Assembly: GCA_900316475.1 (NCBI GenBank)
Contig: ONDA01000006.1
Span: 62,001-126,000 of the forward strand
DNA length: 64,000 nt
Direction: 5' to 3'
Source: an uncultured Prevotellaceae bacterium
GTDB lineage: Bacteria; Bacteroidota; Bacteroidia; Bacteroidales; Bacteroidaceae
A model generated the notes under the pieces. The model made no database searches. It saw nothing but the letters and a program-made list of their open reading frames with translations, and was not told the DNA's origin. Position numbers and translations under genes: made by a program. Below, piece after piece: positions 8,731 through 17,385 of this stretch (the stretch's first letter is position 1; every line of letters begins with the position of its first letter).

Positions 8731-11700
8731 CTATGGCATCCTGGGGGAATCGTCTTCTGCTGCCATCGGATAACTCATCGGGATTGTTCTTGCTTTTTCT
8801 TCTGAAACAGGATCTTTCACGTTTGCACGAATCATTGGAGTATATTCCTCGATAACATGACGCCAATCGTTGACCGTCATGCCTCCATATCGCTCACCAA
8901 ACTTCTTGATGACTTCTTCCTGAATGCTCAAATCGCTCATTTCACGATTCATGTGCAGCAAATCAAATATCAGGTTTCTAACTTCTCTATCATCCTCCAC
9001 ATGACGAAGTTTAGACGTAAGACCTTTATAAACCGTCTCAAACACACGCAAATTGATGAAGTTCATGAAATCAGGGTTGTCGAGATAGTTCCTACAGAAC
9101 TCCGTATTCTCACTCAGCATCTGCGCCACAATCATCATCAGCGAATTGGCACATTGCTGCATAGCTGTTTCTTTATTGCTGTTTTTGGCTGCATTAACAA
9201 AGGTCGCATCAGTAGCCAATCGTTCAGGCAACTCGTCGAGTTGTTTCTTTGCCAAATCGATATTCTGCCAGTTAATGCTGTTAAACTCATTCAGGATATC
9301 GCTGAGTTTAGCCATATCCGGCTGTGATGGAGCCTTAGGACCACCTACTGGAATCGGGTCAATTTCAGAATTCCTATTCTCCAGTTCTATCTTCTGTTCT
9401 TCATTCTTGATAATGCGATATTGGTCAAAGTCAATAGCTTCTATCAAACCTTCCGTAAAGTCTTCGTTCTTCAACTTTGGCAGTTTGGTGACCAACAGAG
9501 AATAATAGGTGTTCAGCATTTCCCACTCGATACTCTTGAAAGGCATTACTGCGGCTATGAACGGATAAGTGCGGCAGAAGCTCTTCATGCTACTCTTACA
9601 AAGTATCTTCGCATTGTCATCCAACTTCCTGAACCTCTCAACAGCCAAATTGATAATGGGATCAATCATCTCTCTTGAAGCCCCTGACCAATACTTCTCA
9701 TTCAGTTCTTTGACCTCCTCTTCCGTATAGATATTAGCATCCTCAACCTCTGCAATGAGGTCGTTCAGCTTGTTGGGGTCTGTTTCCTTAGAAAGAATGG
9801 TTGTCTTATAGAAACGTTGGAAACTCCGTTGAATGCTGTCAGCATCGTTACAGAAATCCAGCACAAAGGTATCGCGTTTCTTGGGGTGACAACGATTCAG
9901 GCGCGATAATGTCTGAACGGCTTTCACATCTGTCAGCACCTTATCCACATACATCGTATGTAGCAGCGGCTGGTCATAACCTGTCTGGAACTTATCAGCC
10001 ACCACCAATATGCGATATGGGTCGTGCTCCATATTCTCCTCTATATCCTTTGAGGGGAATCCGTTGATGTCTGCCTCCGTGACGCTCTTTCCTCCATACT
10101 CCTTTGCCCCAGAGAAAGCAACGATGGCCTTGTATGGACTCTTGCGTTCTTCCAATAAGCGCTTTATCTCATCATAGAATTCTATGGCTCGCAAGATGCT
10201 ACTTGTCACGACCATCGCCCTTGCCTGACCACCAACCTTACCTTTGTCAATTACCCGCGAATGGAAATGCTCCACGATGATACTGGCTTTCTGCTGTATC
10301 GTCTCGGGCTGAGATTCCACAAAGGCACGCAGTTTCTTTGATGCCTGTTTTTTGTCAAACTCAGGGTCATCTTCTACAGACTTAATAATCTTGTAGAAAC
10401 TGTTATAAGTGGTATAATGTGCCAACACATCCATGATGAAGCCCTCTTCGATAGCTTGCTTCATGGTGTATTCGTGGAATGGGCGATGCTCTATCTCACC
10501 ATCTGGCTTTTGATAGGCCGTTCCAAACATCTGTAGTGTCTTGTTCTTAGGCGTGGCTGTGAATGCGTAGTAGTTGGCATTCTTCACCATTTCCCTGCCC
10601 TCAATGATTTTTGTCAGACGGTCTTCCAAATCTTCCTCATCATCACCGGCATTACCACTCAGCGCAATATTCATCTTCGCACTCAGCGAACCATTCTGAC
10701 TCGAATGAGCCTCGTCGATGATGATGCCAAAACGTTTATGCTTTAGTTCCGTACCTATGGCCTCCAAGATAAACGGGAACTTATGCACAATGGTGATGAT
10801 AATCTTCTTGCCACTTTCCAGATGCTCTCTCAACGACTGGGCACTATCTGCCCAAGCCACCAAGTTCTGCAGGCGTTTGAAGGCTACGATGTTATTGCGT
10901 ATCTGTGTATCCAAGTTGACACGGTCTGTCACCACGATAACACTATCCAACAACGCTTGCGTTCCATCCAGCAGCCCTACCAACTGGTAGGCCAGCCACG
11001 TAATGGAGTTCGACTTTCCAGAACCTGCCGAGTGCTGAATCAAGAATCGCTGTCCTACACCTTTAGCCTTTGTCTCTACCAACAATTTGCGAACACAATC
11101 CAGCTGATGATAGCGAGGCCATACCACGCTTACTTTCTCCGTATTCGTTTTGGGGTCAAATCGTTTTACTACCTGAGCATAGTTCTCGATGATGTCACTT
11201 AGCGACTCCTTCTGTAATATCTCTTCCCATAGATAAGCCGTCTTCACACCATTCGGATTGACCGGGTTGCCAGCGCCACCGTTTACACCTTTATTGAATG
11301 GCAGGAACCACGAACTTTTGCCACTCAGCCAGGTACACATCTTGATGTCGTCGTCATCCACAGCGAAATGAACGGCGCAACGCTTTGGTGCCAGCAGGGG
11401 GTCACGAGGGTCACGGTCTGTCTGGTATTGCTTCACGGCATTCTCCACCGTCTGCCCTGTATAGTGGTTCTTCAGTTCCATAGTAATCAGAGGCAGACCA
11501 TTCAACGACACCATCAGGTCTATGCGATTGTCGTTTTCCTTACTATATGCCAACTCTTTGGTGATGCAGAAGATGTTCTTCCTATACAACTCCTGTGCTG
11601 TCGGATTCAGTTCCGATGGCAGAGGATAGTACATGTCGAAGAGTTCCGAAATATAGCGAAAGCCCTTGCGCAGCACATCAGTCACACCACGATTAGCCAA

Positions 11701-11931
11701 TTGCTTTGCCAACTCCGTGAAGAACCTGCGTTCCGATATTGCATTACTAAAGCATGCCGTATTCTCCACTTTCTTCTTCTGAGTAGAGAGCAGGAAGCGT
11801 TTCACTCGCTCCGTATCCAGAGCGTAGTCTTTTACATAGTCATTGCTCGTTCCCTCTTCATATCCCTGCTTATCTCTCAGGTAAGCAAGAATCACATCTT
11901 CGAGGTTCATTTCACTTACATTTGTCGGCAT
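8731..11931 (-). CDS. hsdR: Type I restriction enzyme, R subunit
   Basis: 1066 residues, full length for HsdR. The N-terminal nuclease has the PD-(D/E)xK element ending in ITMELKNHYTG (near 150). The motor has Walker A HSAGSGKSN (near 299), DEAH in IIDEAHSSQNG (near 407), the TATP motif and later helicase motifs such as DKFQTGYDQPLL and QTLSRLNRCH. It translocates DNA and cleaves unmethylated DNA at a distance, together with HsdM2S. It is separated from hsdMS by an oppositely oriented toxin-antitoxin pair, and no consensus -7 box is visible upstream, so its expression control is unclear. The truncated rhuM follows 15 nt downstream. Confidence 0.95.
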   Translation of the reverse strand: MPTNVSEMNLEDVILAYLRDKQGYEEGTSNDYVKDYALDTERVKRFLLSTQKKKVENTACFSNAISERRFFTELAKQLANRGVTDVLRKGFRYISELFDMYYPLPSELNPTAQELYRKNIFCITKELAYSKENDNRIDLMVSLNGLPLITMELKNHYTGQTVENAVKQYQTDRDPRDPLLAPKRCAVHFAVDDDDIKMCTWLSGKSSWFLPFNKGVNGGAGNPVNPNGVKTAYLWEEILQKESLSDIIENYAQVVKRFDPKTNTEKVSVVWPRYHQLDCVRKLLVETKAKGVGQRFLIQHSAGSGKSNSITWLAYQLVGLLDGTQALLDSVIVVTDRVNLDTQIRNNIVAFKRLQNLVAWADSAQSLREHLESGKKIIITIVHKFPFILEAIGTELKHKRFGIIIDEAHSSQNGSLSAKMNIALSGNAGDDEEDLEDRLTKIIEGREMVKNANYYAFTATPKNKTLQMFGTAYQKPDGEIEHRPFHEYTMKQAIEEGFIMDVLAHYTTYNSFYKIIKSVEDDPEFDKKQASKKLRAFVESQPETIQQKASIIVEHFHSRVIDKGKVGGQARAMVVTSSILRAIEFYDEIKRLLEERKSPYKAIVAFSGAKEYGGKSVTEADINGFPSKDIEENMEHDPYRILVVADKFQTGYDQPLLHTMYVDKVLTDVKAVQTLSRLNRCHPKKRDTFVLDFCNDADSIQRSFQRFYKTTILSKETDPNKLNDLIAEVEDANIYTEEEVKELNEKYWSGASREMIDPIINLAVERFRKLDDNAKILCKSSMKSFCRTYPFIAAVMPFKSIEWEMLNTYYSLLVTKLPKLKNEDFTEGLIEAIDFDQYRIIKNEEQKIELENRNSEIDPIPVGGPKAPSQPDMAKLSDILNEFNSINWQNIDLAKKQLDELPERLATDATFVNAAKNSNKETAMQQCANSLMMIVAQMLSENTEFCRNYLDNPDFMNFINLRVFETVYKGLTSKLRHVEDDREVRNLIFDLLHMNREMSDLSIQEEVIKKFGERYGGMTVNDWRHVIEEYTPMIRANVKDPVSEEKARTIPMSYPMAAEDDSPRMP

Positions 11932-11972
11932 ATTATTTTCGATATTTATTTTGTTGTTTCAATTATTATATG

Positions 11973-11982
11973 TATTTTTGCA
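11973..11982 (+). promoter_or_regulatory. -7 box of toxin-antitoxin operon
   Basis: TATTTTTGCA with a TTTTG element about 20 nt upstream (11948-11952), 19 nt before ATG 12002. Confidence 0.6.
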
Positions 11983-12001
11983 CCCAAGAAACATAGAGGA
12001 C

Positions 12002-12244
12002 ATGAATACAAGTACATTGACAACCCCGTCGCCTACAAGTGCACGATATTGGGCTACATTGAAAGACCTTAGCAACGATGTTAAGCTGGAGCTTATATCC
12101 TTGCTCAGCACTTCCATGCGGAAGACTGAGGAAGACTGGACAGAGAGTTTTGCTGGCAAATGGCAAGATGAAAGGCCAACGGAAGAAATCATTGATGACA
12201 TTCGTGAAGCCAGGAATGCACACATGAAAGAGGTCGAATTATGA
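12002..12244 (+). CDS. Antitoxin of PIN-type toxin-antitoxin pair
   Basis: 80 residues from ATG 12002 (MNTSTLTTPSPTSARYW). It is predicted helical, with LSNDVKLELISLLSTSM followed by an acidic C-terminal part (TESFAGKWQDERPTEEIIDD) typical of the toxin-wrapping tail of VapB-like antitoxins. It overlaps the downstream PIN gene by 4 nt (ATGA, 12241-12244), and that arrangement is the main evidence for its role. The DNA-binding fold is not recognised. It sits on the strand opposite to the hsd genes, between hsdR and hsdS. Confidence 0.75.
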   Translation: MNTSTLTTPSPTSARYWATLKDLSNDVKLELISLLSTSMRKTEEDWTESFAGKWQDERPTEEIIDDIREARNAHMKEVEL

Positions 12245-12642
12245 AAGGTTATCTTCTTGACACCAATATTTGCATTTTTGCCCTTAGAAATGAATACGGC
12301 ATTATTGAACGCATGAAACAATGTGGAGAGGCAAGCTGCTTTGTTTCTGATGTTACAGTTATGGAGTTGCGTTACGGGGCGTATAATAGCAATAAGACTC
12401 AGAAGAATTTGATTGCCGTTAATAACTTCCTGAAGAAAGTGAAAACCGTTCCTTTTGCAGAGTCTATTGACGTCTTTTGTCAGGAGAAAGTCAGACTGAA
12501 GAAATTGGGAAAGAAATTGGAGGACTTTGACCTGCTTATAGGCAGTTCGGCAAAGGCAAAAGGCCTGATAATGGTAACAGACAACGTTAAGCACTTTGAC
12601 CGTATCGAAGGGATTATTATTGAAAACTGGGTGAGCAGATAA
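12241..12642 (+). CDS. vapC: PIN-domain ribonuclease toxin (VapC-like)
   Basis: 133 residues. The PIN acidic residues are in LLDTNICIF (Asp7), VMELRYG (Glu), DFDLLIGSSAKA (Asp) and VTDN near the C-terminus. VapC toxins cleave tRNA or rRNA when freed from the antitoxin. It overlaps the antitoxin ORF by 4 nt and is therefore translationally coupled. It converges on hsdS with only 11 nt between the stops. The position inside a type I restriction locus suggests stabilisation of the island (inference). Confidence 0.88.
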   Translation: MKGYLLDTNICIFALRNEYGIIERMKQCGEASCFVSDVTVMELRYGAYNSNKTQKNLIAVNNFLKKVKTVPFAESIDVFCQEKVRLKKLGKKLEDFDLLIGSSAKAKGLIMVTDNVKHFDRIEGIIIENWVSR

Positions 12643-12653
12643 TCTTGTTTTCT

Positions 12654-13922
12654 TCATACTCCAGATACGTTTACTTGTCCTGTTACGCAGTCGGCAATAA
12701 GTCGCTGCTTATATTCTTTCAGATAGTCTATTTCTGATTGTAGCTCAGAAGCAAGTTTATCTATCTTTTCACACTTCTCTTCGATGTAGGCAACAATGGC
12801 TTGTTGCTCGTCGAGAGGTGGAACGACAACTACCTGTTTCTTCATTTCATCAAAAGAAAGTGTTAGTCTTATTCCTGTACCCATACCATGAAATAGTTTC
12901 ATGTTATCCATCGTCTTGAAGAGATAGTTATAATATTGGGCATTTGTGCCTTTTCTTGGTCTTGCTACCACATAGGCAGATGTGATTATACCATCTGATG
13001 GAGCTATGGCAACTCTCTGGGAAACGAAGTCATAATTAAGATTAAGCCCATTAATCATGATGTCGTCTTTTTGCAAGATAGAATACTTCACATAAGTATC
13101 TCTGTATTCTTCAACATCTCCAACTTCATTCTTTGGTACAAGTGTACCATAATAGAATTTGAATGCATGGTGATATTTGAAATCCGTATTTGCCTGTACC
13201 TTTCCTGTAAAGAGGCTGGCAATTCGTTTTACCTCCCAATGCTCTGGTATTTCCCCAATCCACGAGATGCCACTATCCTTCATCTTCGCATCAGGATTCA
13301 AGCCTTTTGTGACTGCATCGGCAATGGTTTTCTGTTTCAGTTCCTGAAGCAGTTCTATCTCTTTCTCCTTGTCTGCTACATAAGCATCTATCTTGGAAGT
13401 CTTATCCTCCAAATAACTCACAATCTTTTCTTGCTCAGCAAGAGGGGGATAAATTCCCTTTATACTATAGAAAACAATGTTTGATAGATTTTGTAAACCA
13501 ACTGTCATTCCATTTGAAGAATAAGCATAAATACCCTTATAAATATCGGTATGATATAGCAGTTCGTAATATTTTGTTATAAGAGGTAATTGAGGTTCAT
13601 AAACCCCATAATGGAAAGATACCATTCCCTCATAATCAGAAGCCATTAGCACTCCAAGATGTGCTTTAAATCGGTTCAATACCAAATCATGTTTAAGAAC
13701 TTTTTTCCAATTATCATAAGTTGAAGTCTTAAGTGAACTTTCTTTCATTAGGTCGGTAGGAATTAACCCATCTTTTTGAGATAAAGATAAAGGGATATCA
13801 TTCTCGTTAGGTTTTCTCACATTCTCCTTAAAGAGAAATCCGTTTAAGATTTCCTTCCAATGTGAAGGAATTTCTTTCATTCCAGGCACAACTGATTTCT
13901 TATATTCTTTATACCTTTCCAT
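12654..13922 (-). CDS. hsdS: Type I restriction-modification specificity subunit
   Basis: 422 residues with the two-fold HsdS layout: TRD1 (about 1-150), conserved helix CR1 (PPLAEQEKIVSYLEDKTSKI, about 155-210), TRD2 opening with GISWIGEIPEHWEVKRIASL, and CR2 (PPLDEQQAIVAYIEEKCEKI, about 370-422). It fixes the bipartite target recognised by the methylase and endonuclease. It starts 1 nt after the hsdM stop. Only one hsdS and no nearby recombinase or spare TRD is seen, so there is no sign of shuffling here. Confidence 0.93.
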   Translation of the reverse strand: MERYKEYKKSVVPGMKEIPSHWKEILNGFLFKENVRKPNENDIPLSLSQKDGLIPTDLMKESSLKTSTYDNWKKVLKHDLVLNRFKAHLGVLMASDYEGMVSFHYGVYEPQLPLITKYYELLYHTDIYKGIYAYSSNGMTVGLQNLSNIVFYSIKGIYPPLAEQEKIVSYLEDKTSKIDAYVADKEKEIELLQELKQKTIADAVTKGLNPDAKMKDSGISWIGEIPEHWEVKRIASLFTGKVQANTDFKYHHAFKFYYGTLVPKNEVGDVEEYRDTYVKYSILQKDDIMINGLNLNYDFVSQRVAIAPSDGIITSAYVVARPRKGTNAQYYNYLFKTMDNMKLFHGMGTGIRLTLSFDEMKKQVVVVPPLDEQQAIVAYIEEKCEKIDKLASELQSEIDYLKEYKQRLIADCVTGQVNVSGV

Positions 13923-13923
13923 A

Positions 13924-15783
13924 CTACTTTCCTAAGATTTCGTTCAACAATCCATCTGTGCGTTCCTCTATACCACGAATATCTTTGCTGATTTCGTCGA
14001 TAGTACGCAACTGCTTGGGCTTATAGAAATACTTGGTGAATGAAAGTTCATAGCCTGTCTCGACACTCTTCATGTCCATGATAGCATCGGGAGAGTAAGG
14101 CCTGATTTCGTTCTCAAAGAAACCTTCTATGCCTCCTTCATAGCGGAATGGGATAATCTCCACATCCTTGCTCTTTTTATCTATCACAGGTTCACCTTTC
14201 TTCATGACGATGTTGCCCTGCTCGTCACGTTGTGGTTGATATACTTTCACACTCCAGTAACCAAACTCGTTGTTGGGGAATATCTTGCTTTGTGGCGTCT
14301 CTTTAAAGTCCATCAACAGCTTCATGATTTGCTCCCTGTCTGTATCAGAAGTCTCGCAATTCTTCTCGCCTAAGTTTTTACGCAAAGGCGTTTTTATCTC
14401 TGTAGCATCAATGAGCTGCACAAAGCCTTTTCGACGCTCCTCTTTCCTGTTCGTTATAACCCAAATGAAGGTGCCAATACCTGTGTTATAGAAGTCCTTC
14501 TCAGGCATAGCGATGATGGCTTCCAGAAGGTCGTTCTCTATGATGTATTGGCGCAAGTTGCTGGCTCCGCTTCCTGCATCGCCTGTAAAGAGTGAGGAAC
14601 CATTATGCACTTCTACAATACGAGTGCCTAATGCTGTATCTTCTCTCATTCGAGAAAGGTTGTTGGCAAGGAACATCATCTGCGCATCGCCAATATCGGG
14701 GATAAAGGACAATTCTTTGCCATCGCTATCCAAAACAGTAAAGCGACTATCCGTAAACTTTTTCTTGTCTTTTTCGTCAAGACCACGCTTTTTGAGGTCT
14801 TCTTTCCAAGGTGTGCCAAAGGGAGGATTGGAGATGCAGAAGTCGTAGGTCTCGCCTGGGTGACCATCACGCGATATGGTACTGTCGAAAGCTATATATT
14901 CACGCTGTTCAGTGCCATGATGATATTGGAACGAATTGATGTTCTCCGAAATCATCAAGTCTGCCTTGCAAGTGGCAAAAGTATCTGGCTGTAATTCCTG
15001 TCCGAAGATGTTTACCTGAACATGCTTGCCTTGCTCATTGGCAATCTCCATGATACAATCCTTGGCAATCGTCAAGATACCACCCGTTCCGCACGCACCA
15101 TCGTAAATATGATAGGTATTATCCGTAATCTTATCAGCGATAGGAAGCACAGCAAGGTCGGCCAGCAGCTTCACATAGTCGCGAGGCGTAAAGTGTTCAC
15201 CAGCTTCAGTCACGTTGTTTTCCTCATTGAACTTGCGAAGCAGTTCTTCGAAGATGGTTCCCATCGTGTGGTTGTCGAGTCCTGGTAATCGTACATTGCC
15301 ATCATCGTCCAGTACAGGCTTGTTAGACAGGTTTATCTTATCATCCGTAAACTTCTCGATGATACTGCCCAGACGTTCTGCCTCCGTGAGGTTATCCACC
15401 ATCTGGCGCAGATGGAACTTGTCGATAATGTCCTGCACATCCTTGCTGAAGCCATTCAGATAGTCTGTGAAATTCATCTTCAGTCGCAGCGGGTCAGTTT
15501 CGCTCTTCAACGTCTTCATGGTAAACTTCGACGTATTGAAGAATGGATAGCCCGTTACGTTGTAAAGGATTGGGTCCTGATTCTGAATGTTGCTCTCATC
15601 AAGCTTTTGCTTCATGGTAAGCAACGTTTCCTTTGTTGGCTCCAACAGCACATCAATGCGTCGAAGCACCATCATAGGCATGATGATTTTCTTATACTCG
15701 CCTTTCTCGAAGGCATACACAAGTACATCTGTAGCAATGTTCCAGATGAACGAGAACAGTTGGTTGTATTGACTTTGGTTCAT
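13924..15783 (-). CDS. hsdM: Type I restriction-modification methyltransferase subunit
   Basis: 619 residues from ATG 15783 (MNQSQYNQLFSFIWNIATDV). A start at 15807 is possible but lacks support. An N-terminal HsdM helical domain is followed by an N6-adenine methylase core with SAM motif I (YDGACGTGGI, near 228) and catalytic SNPPFGTPW (near 319). About 100 residues longer than the E. coli K enzyme, with a charged C-terminal region contacting HsdS. It pairs with hsdS (1-nt gap). The message appears to start about 370 nt upstream and to carry a chain of hairpins. Confidence 0.94.
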   Translation of the reverse strand: MNQSQYNQLFSFIWNIATDVLVYAFEKGEYKKIIMPMMVLRRIDVLLEPTKETLLTMKQKLDESNIQNQDPILYNVTGYPFFNTSKFTMKTLKSETDPLRLKMNFTDYLNGFSKDVQDIIDKFHLRQMVDNLTEAERLGSIIEKFTDDKINLSNKPVLDDDGNVRLPGLDNHTMGTIFEELLRKFNEENNVTEAGEHFTPRDYVKLLADLAVLPIADKITDNTYHIYDGACGTGGILTIAKDCIMEIANEQGKHVQVNIFGQELQPDTFATCKADLMISENINSFQYHHGTEQREYIAFDSTISRDGHPGETYDFCISNPPFGTPWKEDLKKRGLDEKDKKKFTDSRFTVLDSDGKELSFIPDIGDAQMMFLANNLSRMREDTALGTRIVEVHNGSSLFTGDAGSGASNLRQYIIENDLLEAIIAMPEKDFYNTGIGTFIWVITNRKEERRKGFVQLIDATEIKTPLRKNLGEKNCETSDTDREQIMKLLMDFKETPQSKIFPNNEFGYWSVKVYQPQRDEQGNIVMKKGEPVIDKKSKDVEIIPFRYEGGIEGFFENEIRPYSPDAIMDMKSVETGYELSFTKYFYKPKQLRTIDEISKDIRGIEERTDGLLNEILGK

Positions 15784-16151
15784 ATACGATAGTTTTAGGC
15801 AGCACACTTGTCATTAGAGTGATTATAGGCTTCCCAAAACCAGAGCCTCCAGACATGAAAGAAGCGTAGAACGCTCCTTACCCATATCTGGAGGCCGTGA
15901 GATTGCCTATATAGTCAGATAAGTCGTGCCTACGCTATCGCATAGGCATTAACTTGTCGTCGACTATATGAATATCTATGAATTTCTCACGTTCCCAGAT
16001 ATTTCCAACAACATTAATGCTGTATTGTTTTACCCACAAAAATCATACCGGCACTCTGCGCTCAGAGATGGATGCTTGGCAAGCCTGCGTTCTAATGAAC
16101 GATTTCTTGCCGATGGCAAGCGTCGTTTACGACGATTGGCCGATACTTGCC
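15784..16151 (-). ncRNA. Hairpin-rich 5' leader upstream of hsdM
   Basis: A ~368-nt gene-free stretch between a -7 box (16152-16161, reverse strand) and hsdM. Perfect or near-perfect inverted repeats follow each other: 16121-16134 (CGTCG/CGACG), 16106-16120 (CTTGCC/GGCAAG), 16074-16084 (GCTTGGCAAGC), 16054-16067 (CTCTG/CAGAG), 15909-15969 (outer ATATAGTC/GACTATAT, inner TGCCTA/TAGGCA) and 15846-15894 (12-bp arms with one mismatch around an inner AGCGT/ACGCT hairpin). No credible ORF is present. Whether this is an untranslated leader or a separate small RNA cannot be decided from sequence. Confidence 0.5.
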
Positions 16152-16161
16152 TGCAAAGTTA
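16152..16161 (-). promoter_or_regulatory. Probable -7 box upstream of hsdM leader
   Basis: Reverse strand TAACTTTGCA. The -33 element is poor. If used, it gives a leader of about 365 nt. Confidence 0.5.
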
Positions 16162-16280
16162 CAAATTATTTGAGAAAGTGCTACTCTTTTAGGCCGAAAA
16201 AAAACAATAAAAAGTGGGTTACGCCGATAATCGCCTTGTTCTGACGGCAAAATTGAAAAATTTATTTTGCTATTTGAAAT

Positions 16281-16306
16281 AAATGATCAGTAGAACCGAC
16301 CCCGTG
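16281..16306. repeat. 26-bp direct repeat, copy A
   Basis: The 26 bases 16281-16306 (beginning AAATGATCAGTAGAACC) recur exactly at 17321-17346 in the same orientation. The pair flanks repeat copy 1 and the regulator remnant. Reverse-strand -7 boxes (TACCTTTGCA) stand to the right of both copies, at 16338-16347 and 17372-17381. Confidence 0.8.
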
Positions 16307-16467
16307 ATCCGAATCCCCTGTGGGCGCAGCCTTTGGCTGCAAAGGTAACATTTATTTCTGATATTCAACTCTGTTTGCCCGAAAAATATCGATTTCAGTC
16401 ATTTATTTAACAATGAGTCAAAGTAATTAAGTGGAAAATGGCCCTCACGTACTTTTATAGAAACGAT

Positions 16468-17087
16468 AGGTGACACCTCTTACACCTGGCACTTAACTAT
16501 CTGAAAATCAGGATCTATTTTTCTGAGGTAAGTAACACCTATAGTCGCACCAAAGGTAACACCAGGAAGTAACGGCGGGCCGTGAAACATTTACGAGCGG
16601 CCGTGAGAATTTTATGAGAGGCCGTGAAATTTTTATGAGAGGTTTGTACGTTTTTAGCTTTTGGCGTGAAACATTGGCAGAAAGGTTTGGTGCGACACTT
16701 GGTGCGACCATTGGTGTGGGCACTTGGTGCGACCGTCCACCGCTGCAAGTGTCTGATAATCAAGGCTGGTGTAAGAGGTGTCACCAACTTTCGCCATTTC
16801 GGCTGAAGCGTGTGCACACGCACGCAAGGAGCGAAAGGCGAGAAACGCGAAGGACGAAAGACGTCAAGGGACAATAGGCATCAGAACGGCCTATACAGCA
16901 CTGACGATCAGCCACTTGACAATTTAGGATTCCACCAGCCTCCACAAAGCTCTTGCACCGTCCGATCTTTCGCCGTATCTTTGCACCGCCATTCGGCACT
17001 CCGACCATCTAACACGTGGCTGTCGCTAACATCTACAAGTGCGCCCAAACTCCGGTGCAACTCCCTGGCGCGTCAGCAGTCTATCCG
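16468..17087. repeat. MITE-like non-coding repeat, copy 1
   Basis: About 620 bp closely similar to 50287-50931. The left part is bounded by a perfect 18-bp inverted repeat (GGTGACACCTCTTACACC at 16469-16486 and its complement at 16768-16785). Inside are three ~21-bp tandem units beginning GGCCGTGA (about 16579-16641) and four ~13-bp units beginning TGGTG (about 16688-16740). The right part has GAAAGGCGAGAAACGCGAAGG and a rightward promoter-like TATCTTTGCA. No transposase or convincing ORF is present. The inverted ends and two copies suggest a non-autonomous mobile element, although similarity continues beyond the inner inverted repeat. Confidence 0.7.
16976..16985 (+). promoter_or_regulatory. 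Rightward -7 box inside repeat copy 1
   Basis: TATCTTTGCA with TTGCACCG about 20 nt upstream. The same sequence occurs in copy 2 at 50818-50827. No gene follows it in either copy. Confidence 0.45.
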
Positions 17088-17094
17088 ACATTCG

Positions 17095-17371
17095 CTACAG
17101 TTTGACGCTCGAAATATCGACGAGGCCGTTGACGATGGCATAGATGGTGAGACCTGCGGGTGAATGTATCTGGAGCTTGCGGGCAATGTTGCGACGATGG
17201 GTGATGACCGTATTGACAGAGATGCACAGGCGGTCGGGGAAGAGCGTTTTCTCCTCGTACTTCATGTGGCGGCGTATTTCCTGGGCATATTCGTCGTAGA
17301 ACTTCATGATGAGCGAACCTAAATGATCAGTAGAACCGACCCCGTGCTCCGCTTTACTTTTCAAATTCGGG
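17095..17371 (-). pseudogene. Remnant of hemerythrin/LuxR-type regulator
   Basis: The reverse strand retains two pieces of a regulator family known in Bacteroides/Prevotella (hemerythrin-like N-terminus, LuxR HTH C-terminus): a stretch with KFYDEYAQEIRRHMKYEEK from the hemerythrin-like part, fused directly to SVNTVITHRRNIARKLQIHS and a C-terminal GLTIYAIVNGLVDISSVKL. About 100 residues in between and the N-terminus are missing. The reading frame begins in the 26-bp direct repeat. The original -7 box appears to survive at 17372-17381. The stop at 17095 lies 7 bp from the end of repeat copy 1. Probably non-functional. Confidence 0.65.
17321..17346. repeat. 26-bp direct repeat, copy B
   Basis: Exact partner of 16281-16306, 1040 bp apart in the same orientation. 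It replaces the expected N-terminal coding part of the regulator remnant. Confidence 0.8.
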
Positions 17372-17381
17372 TGCAAAGGTA
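17372..17381 (-). promoter_or_regulatory. -7 box ahead of regulator remnant
   Basis: Reverse strand TACCTTTGCA just beyond the rnf terminator. It is probably the relic promoter of the broken regulator. Confidence 0.5.
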
Positions 17382-17385
17382 CGGC

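Noticed and set aside
12654-13922. Phase-variable hsdS shuffling locus
   Set aside because: Only one hsdS is present, with no invertase, silent TRD copies or inverted repeats around it.
16579-16740. CRISPR array
   Set aside because: The units are 13-21 bp, adjoining without spacers, and no cas genes are near.
16539-16877. Overlapping ORFs of 70-110 codons inside repeat copy 1 (and similar in copy 2 at 50327-50850)
   Set aside because: Frames are not preserved between the two copies, composition follows tandem DNA units and no protein family is recognised; treated as non-coding.
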